The position numbers and the translations under genes were made by a program. Below are positions 32,949-44,932 of a stretch of DNA of 64,000 nucleotides, piece after piece; the first letter of the stretch is position 1; the number at the start of each line of letters is the position of its first letter. The notes under the pieces were generated by a model. It was not told the origin of the DNA. It worked only from the letters and a program-made list of their open reading frames with translations, and ran no database searches. The stretch comes from Linum tenue (lineage: Eukaryota; Streptophyta; Magnoliopsida; Malpighiales; Linaceae): assembly GCA_946122785.1 (NCBI GenBank), contig CAMGYJ010000005.1:90638547-90702546 (forward strand). Direction: 5' to 3'.

Positions 32949-34169
32949 ATGGCCCAAACCTCTAAGAAGGACCCACCGTTTATCTGCTATAACTGCGGAA
33001 AACCGGGTCATATGGCAAAAAAGTGCAGGAACAAGCAAAACCCCGCCGCTGCGGCCAGGGTTAACTTGACAGAAGAGGATTTGATAGTCATGATCACAGA
33101 TATGATCGCTGAAGTTAACCTCACTGGTGACTCAGAAGGATGGTGGCTGGATACAGGTGCATCGAAGCATGTTTGCAACAATCGTGTTATGTTTAAAACA
33201 TACACAGAAGCACCTGCTGACAAGAAAGTGTTGTTGGGGACTACTCACACCACTATGGTTGCTGGTTCTGGGGAAGTGGAGCTGAACTTCACCTCTGGGA
33301 AGAAGATGGTGCTCAAGGATGTGTTGCACACTCCAGAGATAAGGAAGAATCTTGTTTCGGGATATCTTCTTAATAAGGCTGGGTTTAATCAATCTATTGG
33401 GGCAGACTTGTATACCCTTACTAAGAATGGGAGTTTTGTGGGAAAGGGATATGCATGTAATGGGATGTTCAAGTTGAATGTCGAAATTAATAAGATGAAT
33501 TCTTCAGTTTACATGGTGTGTGATTTGAATATTTGGCATGCTCGTCTTTGTCATGTGAACACACGAATTGTGTAGAATTTAAGCAACCTAGGACATATCC
33601 CTAAACTCTCAATGAATGAATTTGATAAATGTGATTTCTGTAGCCAAGCAAAAATAACGAAAACGCCCCATAAATCTGTGAGTAGAGAATCAGAACCCTT
33701 AGATCTGATTCATTCTGATATTTGTGAACTAGATGGGACGTTAACTAGGTCTGGCAAGAGATACTTTATCACTTTCATAGATGATTGCTCTGATTATTGC
33801 TTTGTTTATTTGATGAAAAACAAAAGTGAAGCCCTTGACATGTTCAAGGTATTTGTGGTTGAATTCGAAAATCAGTGCAATCGAAAGATAAAAAGACTTA
33901 GGAGCGATAGAGGATCAGAGTATGACTCTAATCCCTTCAAGGAATTCTATAGCTCACATGGTATCATTCATGAAACCACGGCACCATATTCACCAGAAAT
34001 GAATGGTAAAGCTGAGCGGAAAAATAGGACGTTTACAGAATTAGTTGTGGCTATTATGCTCAATTCTGGAGCGGCTTCTTCTTGGTGGGGTGATATTTTG
34101 TTGACGGTTTGCTATGTGCTAAATCGTCTTCCAAAAAAAATAGAAAAGAATCACCCTATGAGATCTTGA
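32949..34169 (+). pseudogene. Copia nucleocapsid, protease and integrase
   Basis: Zinc knuckle CYNCGKPGHMAKKC, then the aspartic protease with WLDTGASKHVC. Next is the integrase zinc region (HARLCHVN ... CDFCSQAK), split by TAG at 33573-33575, and the catalytic core with FIDDCSD, RSDRGSEYDS and NGKAERKNRTF, giving the D, D, E triad. The frame is lost near 34135 in an A-run. Protease processes Gag-Pol; integrase inserts the cDNA. Confidence 0.88.
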
Positions 34170-36112
34170 AGAATAAGCCACCTAATCTGTCCTATTTAAG
34201 AACGTGGGGCTGTTTGGCCTACGTAAGAATTCCGGATCCTAAGAGGGTTAAGTTGGCTAGTCGAGCATATGAATGTGTCTTCGTTGACTATGCGGCCAAT
34301 AGTAAGGCATATAGATTCTATGATTTGAATGCTCGTACTATAATAGAATCCATTGATGCTGATTTCTTTGAGACACGATTTCCATTTAAAACGAGAAATA
34401 GTGGGGGTAATGTACTACCCGCTATTAGAGATAACGGAACTAGTGGGGGTGTTGGATCTGAGGATGAACTCAGAAGAAGTAAAAGAGCTAGAATCTCTAA
34501 AGATTTTGGTGATGATTTTACTACAGTATACACCCTCGAGGATCCAAAAAGTTTGCAGGAAGCATTAACTTCCATAGATGCAGACTTTTGGAATGAGGCC
34601 GTTATAGATGAAATGGAATCGTTAGAGGCTAATAAGACTTGGCATCTAACAGACTTACCTCCTGGCTGCAAAGTCTTAGGTAATAAATGGGTTCTAAAAA
34701 CGAAACGGAAACGTGATGGTGCAATCGAAAGGTTCCGAGCTCGCCTAGTAGTCAAGGGCTACAGGCAGAGAGAGAATATAGATTTCTTCGACACCTATTC
34801 AACAGTATCTAGAATAACATCCATTCGTTTCATGATTGCTCTTACTGCCTTGAACAATCTCGTGATACACCAAATGGATGTTAAGACTGCTTTTTTGAAC
34901 GGTGATCTAGATGAAGAAATCTATATGGAACAACCAGAAGGGTTTGTTATCCCTGAACATGCCTCGAAAGTCTGTAAGTTGGACAAATCATTATATGGTT
35001 TGAAACAGGCTCCAAAACAGTGGCATGAGAAGTTCGACACTCTCGTTCTCTCACATGGCTTTAAGGTGAATGAAAGTGACAAGTGTATTTACTGCAAGTC
35101 AGAGAATAACACTTGCACTATCATATGTTTGTATGTAGATGACATGTTGATATTTGGTACAAATATTCATGTGGTCAATGAAGCGAAGCCATGTTAAAAG
35201 AGAGCTTTGAGGTGAAAGATCTGGGAGAAGAAAAGTTTATTCTTGGAATCCAGATAACTAGAACAACAAATGGTTATTCTCTAGATCAATCTAGCTACAT
35301 AGAGAAGATCTTGAAGAAGTATAACTATTTCGACTGTAAACCTGTGTGTACTCCGTATGATGCTAGTGTAAAGCTATTTAAGAACACTGGAGACAGTGTA
35401 AGACAATCAGAATATGCTAGCTTCATTGGCAGTCTCTGTTATGCTGCGGATTACTCGACCAGACATTGCATATGTCGTGGGATTGCTTGGCAGGTTTAAC
35501 AGCTATCCTAGTAGAGAGCATTGGAATGCTATAGAGAGGGTCATGAGATACCTCAAGAGAACAGCAAACCTTGGTATACACTATCAAAGGTTTCCCGCTG
35601 TACTAGAAGGGTATAGTGATGCGGATTGGAATACCCTATCAGATGACTCCAAGGCAACCAGCGGATATGTTTTTAACATCGCTGGTGGAGCTGTGTCTTG
35701 GAAGTCAAAGAAACAAACAATCCTAGCTCAATCAACTATGGAATCAGAGATGATAGCACTAGCAACGGCTAGTGAAGAAGCAAGTTGGTTGAGAGGATTG
35801 TTGTCAGAGATTCCCCTATGGGAAAGGCCGGTCCCTCCGATATTGATACATTGTGATAGTGCCGCAGCTATCGCTAAAGTTGAGAACCGGTTCTATAACG
35901 GAAAGAAACGACAGATTCGTCGTAAGCACAGTACTGTTAGAGAACTCCTTACGATAGGAGCAGTGAGGGTGGATCATATAAGATCCGAACAGAATCTAGC
36001 TGATCCTTTGACGAAAGGATTACCTAGAGAGAAAGTCCAGAATACCGCCAAGGGTATGGGGCTTATGCCTACCGAACCACGGACTACAAGTGATGGTAAC
36101 CCGACCCAATAG
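34109..36112 (+). pseudogene. Copia integrase tail, reverse transcriptase and RNase H
   Basis: Three frames joined by shifts: 34109-35197, 35191-35499 and 35414-36112. RT marks are NKWVLKTKRKRDG, QMDVKTAFLNGDLDEEIYM, LYGLKQAPKQWH and catalytic YVDDML. RNase H follows with YSDADWNTLSDDSKATSGY, TMESEMIAL and the ADPLTKGL end. A short deletion near 35188 and a second shift near 35450 break it. Confidence 0.88.
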
Positions 36113-36605
36113 ACTGGAGATCCCAAGAAATGGGTTCAATGGGTAATAACAAGTCATGAGTAGTATGCGAAAAGTTCATGCATAATGAAGCATGAATCCC
36201 AAAGCAATGGAGGTTGAGTTAATAACTCTTAATGAGATCTATACCCTATGTGGGGTGGAGTACTTTACTTTGGGGGTACTCCGGATAGACTCACCTATGT
36301 GAATGTGGGAGTGGGGCCGCTCCCTACGGAACTTTGGAGGCACAAAGTTGCTAGAGCGTTCACTAAACCAGGATAACGTGCATGGCCATAAACGCACGGG
36401 CTAAGAAGAGAACACAACTCAATGAAAAGATCCGGTGTGCTACACTATCTGAGATAGGGTTCAAGACTACGAGTCACCCTTATGAAATCGGAAGTGTAAC
36501 CACTACGCTAAGGTTCAAATCTTCGCGATACCTTAGCTTATACCCGATCTTATGGAACTGTTGATGCTAAGAGATAGTTTCAAAACTATTCAAGTGGGGG
36601 ATTAT
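36113..36605 (+). other. 3' untranslated region and PPT of the copia element
   Basis: Non-coding sequence between the RNase H stop and the 3' LTR. The polypurine tract is AAGTGGGGGATTA, ending just before the LTR. Confidence 0.6.
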
Positions 36606-37292
36606 TGGAAATGTGTATGAATAGCTTTGAAAGCTATAGAGTCTCAAGTGGAAAAACTACCACATTGGTAGTTTTACTTGGTGAATTGTGTATAAAGATA
36701 GGAGCCTCTCTCCTAAGGGCATGCCCCTTGGGGTGACCCACTTTTGTGGGAGAGGGAGGACCTAACAGACCACCACACGCGCGCGCGCCGTCCGTCCGGT
36801 TGGTTGGTTGGTTGAGAGTATATACATATTTTTTGGAGAAATTCCGAACGAAATTAATTATTAATCTGTTATTCTGAGGAATATTCTAGGGATAATCGAT
36901 TGAAAAGGAATATTCAAAGGATAATCCCCGCAGGATTTATCCTAACCGACGATTTTAATTAAGGAAGTAATTATCTTCCTTAATTAATGCGACTTATTCC
37001 CCAAGCAAGAGGATATATTCCTAGGGGTCGGCTCCTATAAATAGCCGCCTCCCCAGTCCCTCTAAACACACCACAACGAGCATAAACACAATAGAGAGAG
37101 TGTTCAGAGAGCTCCGGTTTTCGCACAAAACCGCGAGTACACAGAGGAGCTGTTTTATCCTGGAGACGACCGGTTGATAGTCTGCCGTGCGCATCGAGGC
37201 CAGTGCCGCGAACGTCTTAAAGAGAGCGACCTAGTCCGCGACTCAGCTCCAGATTCGGTAACCTCGTTCTTGTTGTTGTTCTGTTCCTAACA
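36606..37292 (+). mobile_element. 3' LTR of the copia element
   Basis: 687 bases, TGGAAATGTG...CCTAACA, with TATA box CTATAAATAG at 37035-37044. It has the block missing from the 5' LTR (about 36813-36930) and a longer GCGCGC run. Confidence 0.85.
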
Positions 37293-37774
37293 ATCTTGTC
37301 ATGAACTTGACTCCAACAATCAGAAGAAATAAACATGTTAACCAAAGGCCTGCACGGACGGCAAATCAAGAAGGTAAGTGGCATCAATTAGACTAAAACA
37401 CCTTAAAGCTAAGTAATCTTGGATCGAGCGAAACATGAGGTTGGATTTGTCCAAGACAGAGGGAAACTATTAAAAGATCTGAGATCTTACAGAGTACGGT
37501 TCTATTTGTGAGATTTTATGCAGTCCCCTTCACTTCCTCCTGCCTTGAATCAAGAACACAATAGAAAGAAGAACCATCAGTTCACTTATTTATTCTCCAG
37601 AGTATAGTTTTCAATTTGGTTTAACAATCAAGTTCCCTATATCCTCTTTTTATATATAAGGTCCTATATCCCATTTCTTAAACCGAAGTAACAATTAGAA
37701 ACAACAAAGAACAATATCAGGCAAAAAAATGTCATCCTGATTTGCAGCAAGTAATTTCCATTCATGTAGTTGGT

Positions 37775-38399
37775 TAGACTTTGCAAATGAGGACCCGACC
37801 CGTTGACATGACCCAAACCCGCCCGAAAAATAGAGAATGGGTTGAATTTTTTATAACCCGAATGACCCGAATCCGATTAACCCGTAGTTTTGGGTCGGGT
37901 TGGGTTGGTTTGTGGGTCGACCCGCTAGACCCGTTTCATTGAATATGTCGCTCTAAAAATGATAAAATCACTCACTCATACTTTGGTGAGATTTTTAAAA
38001 AAAAATTATTAGGATTTGAAAGACAAGTTTGGAGTGTAAAGATAATCAAACATCATTTGTTTATTGTAGTAGTATTACTTTCGTCATTTTTTTTTTTTTG
38101 ACAATTTGTGCAATTTGTATTTCTTTTCATTAGCATGGAAGGAGTTGAGCATTTGTTAATTCACATGTGCTAGGCAAACTATTGTCACACATATGTAAAA
38201 ATTTGTTTTTTTTTTAATTTATGAAGCATGTTTGATATTGATTCTGAGAACGCTCATGACCCGAAATGACCCAAAAACCGATTGGCTTGGTCAATATTTG
38301 ACCCAAAATAAGCAAACCCATCATGACCCGACCCGTGAAGACCCGTAACCTGAGATTCCCAACCCGAAATTATCCAACCTAACCCGATTGTCAGGTCTA
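37775..38399. mobile_element. hAT-type non-autonomous transposon
   Basis: 625 bases flanked by the 8-bp duplication TAGTTGGT (37767-37774 and 38400-38407), the hAT hallmark. Ends are TAGACTTTGCAA and, inverted, TAGACCTGACAA. The interior is rich in ACCCGA/GGGTCG and carries the only GGTCGACC outside the MULE (37915), by chance within a GGGTC run. No coding frame. Confidence 0.85.
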
Positions 38400-38407
38400 T
38401 AGTTGGT

Positions 38408-39262
38408 AACCTGATGGGCATGTTATACGGAGAAGTAGTTTAGTGAACTTCATAGATACCTAAATACAGTTAAACCCATATATGAGGTATATAATATGAG
38501 TCATACACAAAAACCACTACATTTTATCAATCATGAAAAATACAAATCGGAGGGAATGCGCCATACTGGAGACCAGAGAAGGAAGAGCAGGGTAAAAGAA
38601 TGAGACCCAAATGTAACATCCACTGGTAAGTGGACAACAAAGTGGAGTAATTTTGTAGCAGGACAAATAGAGTAGAACATTTAGAATAGATATGAGGGAT
38701 AAGTAAGCCTGAGCTACTCACTCATCATCAATAAAAATCGATTCATCAAGGCATGAACCTTATTTTGTTGTGGTTGTTTTTTAGCTTCTCCACTTGATTC
38801 CCCACTGTTGTGTTGCTTCTGCTCGCAGTCAAGGGACTATTATTGCTAGTATCGATGTTTCTGGTGTTGTTTCGATCTACCATAACCTGGCAACAAACTC
38901 AATCTTCATCCAAATCGGAAATCCATAAACTTAAATGAAAAAAACAATCACATCCAAATTGAATATTGTTGCCGCAATTTCAATTGACCACAATCAGCAA
39001 ATGGGCATTTGCTTGATGACTTACAACGAAATCTATGTATCTCAATGGAAGGAATTGGTTTTCTTTCCTTAACCAATGAAAATCCCTTCTAACCCAAATG
39101 AACAGATGGATCCTTTCACCAGAACATAGCACACAAAAAGAAAAGCATCCACACAAAAGATGAACGCAACGCCACCTAGGAATCGGAGAATGCATCATAC
39201 TTATAAAATTGAATAGATGGATCCTTTGAGTTTTTTCCAATTTGGTGTGACCATCCAACACC

Positions 39263-39293
<31 letters not shown>

Positions 39294-41180
39294 GTAAACT
39301 GAACTGGAATCTTGCTTCACACAATCGCCGTGGTGGGTTACCATTAAAAATATTACCAAGCAATGAACTGCAATAAAAGCCAAGAACCAAATTTGATTGA
39401 AACTACCATCATTCCTCCAAACAATCAACATATGTCCTCGGAATCAATCCTGTAATCATCCAGTCAAACCCAAGCATCATCTATGGTCATATTTCATGAA
39501 AGGGTGATGCTTGAACAAACCTCATAGATGTAGATATCCAAATTATGACTAAAGTAAAAGCATTAGTTACAGCTGGGATGTGTTAATCAGCCAACAACGA
39601 AGACACGCACCTTGAAATTTACAGCCTCATTGCAAACCGACCTTGCTGGCAAGAAGCTCTTCATCTTTGGTTCTAAAATAATCAATGCCCATCAATCAAT
39701 AAACTGCGATGGCAAAGTAGATGATAGACATGATAAAAACCAAAAGAATTCGTTTAGTAAACTGGAATCACTCACTTAAATGAAATCTTGAAAACTGAAA
39801 AAAAAAAAAACAGAAGAGTCCATAGAGAAAGGCAAAGAGAGAGAAGAATTGAAATCAAATTCAAGGAAGGGAACAAACCCAAAACCCCCATCCTAAGCTT
39901 CGGTTTCAAAACACCCAAAAAAATACGCTTCAGATTCAACAAGAACACAATCTCCCAAAGGACCCAAAATTGAAAATCTTGTGCGAGAGCGAACCCATAA
40001 CTTAAATAAGAAAAATGTACCCTGCTTTTGTCACATCTGAGTTTCGCCATGGTGTTTCCGTCTCTTCCCTTTTCCAAGTTAACCCTCATATTCACAATTC
40101 CACAAATTCCCAACTTTGCGGAGCTGAGTTCGGCGGAATCCTAGCTTATACTCCCAAGTCCCACCAAATGTTGTAGGAGCTGTGTGCCTCCATGGGAGCC
40201 GGCGTCGAAAGGGGGAGTCCAACCGTGCAGACCTCTCAAATCTTTGAGGTTCTTCGCTCTCCGCTACTCACTTCATCGTCGGGTCCGGCCGAGGCTGTCT
40301 GTGCGTTTGTGAGTGCGTGCATAACTATGAGGGGAGGGTTGAGGGGAGTTGGGATTCCTCTCTCCGCCTAGCCATCGGGTGGTCACGGGATCAGCGGGGA
40401 TGATTGACTCTATGGTTTTGGGTGGCTGGGAGGGCGGGGCAGTGGCGATTCCACCGAGAGAGAATTAGGGATTTTGGGTTTGTTGAGAGAGATGGAAGAA
40501 GCGTGAGTGAAGAAGGGAGTTGGGCTTTGTTGGAGGAGATGGTATGGAAGGGTCTCGGGCAATGGTCGATTCCCGAGGTGAAAGCGAGAACTGTAGCGAC
40601 AAGTTTGGCTTGCAGAATGGAGCAGCAGAGAAGGGGGAAGTTTGTGGGTCTCGAGACGGAGATGACAGGAAGAAGGAAAGGTTTGCGTGTGCAGGGGAGA
40701 AGAAGTAGAGAGTAGACCCCAATGAAAAGTATATGGGTGACCAATTATCTCTCAGACAAAGGAGATATCCAGGGAATAACCAGTGGTGAGTGGGGTAAAA
40801 GGTGGATTTTTGTGTTTTCTGTGAGGAGTGGAAGTAGGACACGTGAGCCACTGAAGAAGAAACAAGCGGATGAAGCCCAGTCGCACATGAGAGCGTGAAC
40901 CCCACTAATGAACAGTGCGGGTAACCAAGGCTTTTATATATAGGAATGCATGCCTTGAGCCAGTTGTATAAATTGACACCTAAGCATACTTCTAAAATCC
41001 CTTGCAACGAATACAAAAGCTTCTCAAATTCGATTGAAAATCACTTACTATTCCAGTCTGCTTGTGTTTACCACTAAAAAAATCACTCAATACCACATTG
41101 ATTATTTTCAAGGAGTGGTAGTGATTTATAAGACCAACTTAACCATATTAATTAAATTGGTTTAAGTTGGGCCTAAATGA
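38408..41180. other. Unassigned 2.8 kb, no supported gene
   Basis: Frames on both strands (for example 39772-40113 and 40391-41016, minus) have no domain. A C-run plus CA microsatellite is at 39261-39293. The G/C-richer stretch at 40120-40720 could be the 5' end of a host transcript on the minus strand, but I cannot define exons. Confidence 0.35.
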
Positions 41181-41189
41181 TGGTATTTT

Positions 41190-42330
41190 GGGCTTCATAC
41201 CAGGTACCTCAACACACACTACTTGACCCACCGAACACCCATCCGTCACGCATGGGGGTCAAATGTCAAGCGTGTTGAAACCCTTCAACATCAACCACCC
41301 AAGTCGTGGAGACCCAACCACAAAGGGGTCATCGCGAGTACCTTTTCGCTGTGTGGTGGCAAAGAGAGCCAAAATATTGGCTAAGTGTTGAGACCCACAG
41401 CACAAGGGGGTCAAGCATGCCACCGCAAGTGAGGTTATGCATGACACTGTCCAAGGGGTCAAGCACAAAGGGGGTCATGCATGACACCTACCTCGCGGGT
41501 AATTACCCCTAGACATGATGGGGCGAAGAAAGCCAAAATTTGGCTAAGTGTTCAGACCCACAGCACAAGGGGGGTCATGCATGACATCGTCCAAGGGGGG
41601 TCTCGTACAAGGGGAGTCAAGCATGACACCATCCAAGGGGGTCAAGCATGATGTGTGTTGAGACAGCCAAAATATTGGCTAAGTGTTGAGACCCACAATA
41701 CAAGGGGAGTCAAGCATGACATCATCCAAGGGGGTCAAGCATGATGTGTGTTGAGACAGCCAAAATATTGGCTAAGTGTTGAGACCCACAACACAAGGAG
41801 GGTCATGCATGACACCGTCCAAAGGGGTCAAGCACTAGGGTGTCAAGCATGATGCCGAGGTGAAAATTGGCTAAGTATGGAGATCCAACCGTCCAAGGGG
41901 GTCAAGCACCAGGGGGGTCATGCATGACACCATCCAAGGGGGTCAAGCACAAGGGGGGTCATGCATGACATCGTCCAAGGGGGGTCTCGTACATGGGGGG
42001 CCATGCATGACACCGTCCAAGGGGGTCAAGCACAAGGGGGTCATGCATGACATCATCCCAGGGGGTCAAGCATGATACCATCCAATGTGAGTTGAGTATG
42101 ACGAGACGCGAGCTAACTGTGGTGGCAAAGAGAGCCAAAATTTGGCTAAGTGTTGAGACCCATAGCACAAGGGGGGTCAAGCACTATGCCATCTACCTAC
42201 CTTGCACCAGGGGGGTCATGCATGACACCGTCCAAAGGGGTCAAGCACTAGGGTGTCAAGCATGATGCCACCCCAAGGGGGTCAGTGCGGATCCATCGAA
42301 CCCCCAAGCACCCTGGTGTCGAGCATGACG
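41190..42330 (+). repeat. Minisatellite with clustered CATGCATG (RY-type) motifs
   Basis: Imperfect repeats of about 35-45 bases built from CAAGGGGGTCATGCATGACA and CCGTCCAAGGGGGTCAAGCA, interspersed with AATATTGGCTAAGTGTTGAG blocks. The palindrome CATGCATG occurs perfectly at 41476, 41576, 41804, 41919, 41960, 42002, 42042 and 42218. It ends about 200 bases before a TATA box, so it may be the upstream part of an LTR or promoter. Confidence 0.75.
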
Positions 42331-42527
42331 TCATGTCAAGGTGGTTAGCACGAGTACAACCAAGTGTGAAGCCTTCACTCATCAAACAAGACACCTCCAT
42401 GGCACAAGGGTTAGTTATCGAGTGGCAAGCACGCAAGACAGTCAAGGCGTCAAGCAAGCTACATCAAACACCAAGCAGTGGAGCAGCGGTTACCAAGAGG
42501 CGGTTGCACGACGGTTACAAGGGATGA

Positions 42528-42537
42528 CTATAAATAG
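42528..42537 (+). promoter_or_regulatory. TATA box downstream of the minisatellite
   Basis: CTATAAATAG, followed by a leader-like stretch without a recognisable gene (42540-42830). Together with the repeats it may belong to a solo LTR; its ends could not be fixed. Confidence 0.45.
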
Positions 42538-42539
42538 GA

Positions 42540-43298
42540 GAAACGAAGACGAAGCAAAGGTTCCACAACCAACCATTTGACACACTATGTCAAAATTTAT
42601 CTTTTCTCTGCAACTTGCCTTTTAGTTTTTCGGAGCTCTCACTGAACCTCCATAGGAGTAGAGTAACGTAGCTTGTTCCCAAAAAACCATCAAAAACATC
42701 AAACACCCTCGTTCGAACATTGTTCGGAGAGGAGTGAACCGTGTAATTAATCGTTGTTCGAGAAGTCAAAGGTGCATTGATTGTGTTCAAACACCAGTTT
42801 TTCCTCGCCGAAAAACAGCTTGCATATTACTAAAGCTTCTCCTAAGGAATCCCAATCATGTGGACCAAATCAGAGCTAGAGCTCCTGCTTAAGCGACTCT
42901 GCATAATGTATCTTCTTGCGTCCTTGTAACATTCTTATAACCATTGTAGACAAAGCCCTGCTCCTCCATATAAGTAAAATGTGACATAAGTAACCTTTTG
43001 TTCTTCCTCCTGTACCCTTTTCTTTTAAGTATTATTATTTTTAATTGACATGAAAAATAGTTAGTGGACACATCATCAATCAATACATTGTCCGATGTCA
43101 CTAATGATCAAAGTTAATGGTGATGAAATTCATGTCAATATTACAGTTTTGACAAGTTTATGCTAGAATGATACATTTTGCCAAATTTGGGTGTCCTAGT
43201 TGTATTTTCCCTCAATTTTTATATATTGTACTACATAATATGATAAATGAACATGGAGGATCATGAAGTGTGAATTGTTGGTCACTATAAGAAAGTGA
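42540..43298. other. Unassigned, no supported gene
   Basis: AT-rich. The first 290 bases could be the downstream part of the putative LTR whose TATA is at 42528. No domain was recognised in any frame. Confidence 0.4.
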
Positions 43299-43306
43299 TT
43301 GGTCAT

Positions 43307-44002
43307 TAGGGATGGCAATGGGGCAGGTTTGGAGTGGGGGAATGTTTTGAAAACTCATCCCCATGTCGTACCCGTGGATTTCGGGTACCCATGGGTAATA
43401 CCCACCTCATACATCTAACATTATTATATCTGAAAATTTACAAGGAATTTTTTAATTATAACACTCAACAAACCTACTATATCACGATGTCAACAAAACA
43501 CGACAATTTTCTCAATACGGTTCAAAGAATATGATTCAAAAGCATCCATCAATACATAAATATAGAGTACAATATTTTCTAAATTATTATACTATAACTC
43601 TGATATATCTACCAAGTAATAATTAACTAACATAATCTTGTTGACAAAGAGGAAAGTGAAAGAGTGAAGAGAGAATTGAGGGAAATGAATTAGGTTTTGA
43701 CTAGTTGGCCAGTCAATTGCGTTTTTACTATTTATGCTCTCGAATTTACCCTAATTATCATTAATAGGTTACAATTTAATCCACACATTTTTTATATGTG
43801 AAGAAATTCTCTTGGTGGGGCGTGTATGGGTATGGATATGGGTATGGGGCGGGGAGGCTAAAACCATACCCGCCTCATACCAATCAAAATTTTTGGGGGT
43901 TTTACCCATACCCGACCCATATCTAGTCAAAGTGGGATTCACCGCGTTGACTGGGTTGGAGCGGTCAGATACCTGCGGCCATGAGTTTGATTGTCATCTC
44001 TA
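43307..44002. mobile_element. hAT-type non-autonomous transposon
   Basis: 696 bases flanked by TTGGTCAT (43299-43306 and 44003-44010). Terminal repeats are TAGGGATGGCAA and, inverted, TAGAGATGACAA (10 of 12 match). The interior has GGGTA/TACCC-rich arms (GGGTACCCATGGGTAATACC; CCATACCCGCCTCATACC). No transposase. Confidence 0.9.
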
Positions 44003-44932
44003 TTGGTCATATGTCAATGACGCATTTGAAGTAGTTTTGAACTTACCTACACAGTAAGAAGTCATGAGAGTCATACTCGCATGTTGACTCATTCCAGTAA
44101 AACACACATAATGTTTTACAAAGACATGACAAAGAGAGAGAAATTAACCGATATCATGTTCAAACTGTCATAAGGATCTTCTTTAAAATCCTTGGCATTA
44201 ACTATGAAAAGACTCCTCTCAAATGGTTGATAGACTTTTGGCATTAACTATGAAAAGACTCTCCTCAGAAACCCTAATCCAAGACCTACTGATAGGTCTT
44301 TAGGGTTTAAAACTTGATAACCAAGAATGGAAGGCAGTTAAAGGGTCATGTTACTCTGTCAACAGAGTAACCCAGCTGACTTCTACTTCTACTTTCTGTT
44401 TTGCCGCTTCTTCCATCACCAGGTAATTATTTACAACAATCTGCAATTCCAGGGGCGGCAGGACAACCATCTCGATTTGTTTAGGTACTGGAAATAGAAA
44501 ATGCACAAGGACACACTAATACGATGAAGGCAACCATGTGATTTAAAGTTTGGTGAGCGAATATAAGCTAAGCTAAAATACAGAGCATGATAATCAACTC
44601 CTACGATCTTCTTACATTAGTGGCTTCTTATGAAAGTAATAACACTTGCCTCGTCCGCTCGGAAAAGTGCTAAACGAAGGTGTCGGAAACAAACAAACAA
44701 ACAAACCGCAGGAGCTCTCACAAACAAAACTGCTGATTCGATCATATGATCCCTAAATCCGGACTCTAGATTTTAGTAACCTAGATTCTGTTGGAAACCA
44801 GTCTCGCAAAGTTAACTATCTATACATAACCTAGTAAAATGATGCTACAAAATTGTACCCCTTCCTAACCAAGCTCTATCTTCTTGAGGAAACGCCAGGC
44901 GATTGCAGGTGAAATAGTTAAGAGTTTGGTGA

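Larger units (their letters stand above)
31593..37292 (+). mobile_element. Full-length Ty1/copia retrotransposon, defective
   Basis: 5.7 kb with two LTRs, gag, protease, integrase, RT and RNase H in copia order, and a PPT. It is broken by TAG at 32916 and 33573 and by frameshifts near 34135, 35188 and 35450. The LTRs are highly similar apart from one ~110-base block present only in the 3' LTR, so the insertion is fairly young. No clear 5-bp TSD: left flank TTTGA, right flank ATCTT. Confidence 0.92.

Noticed and set aside
37915..37922. GGTCGACC outside the MULE
   Set aside because: It lies in a GGGTC-rich hAT interior, is single and unpaired, and is best explained by chance.
40391..41016. 183-codon minus-strand frame
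   Set aside because: Ser/Leu/Pro-rich with no domain; other frames overlap it, and it looks like non-coding 5' sequence.
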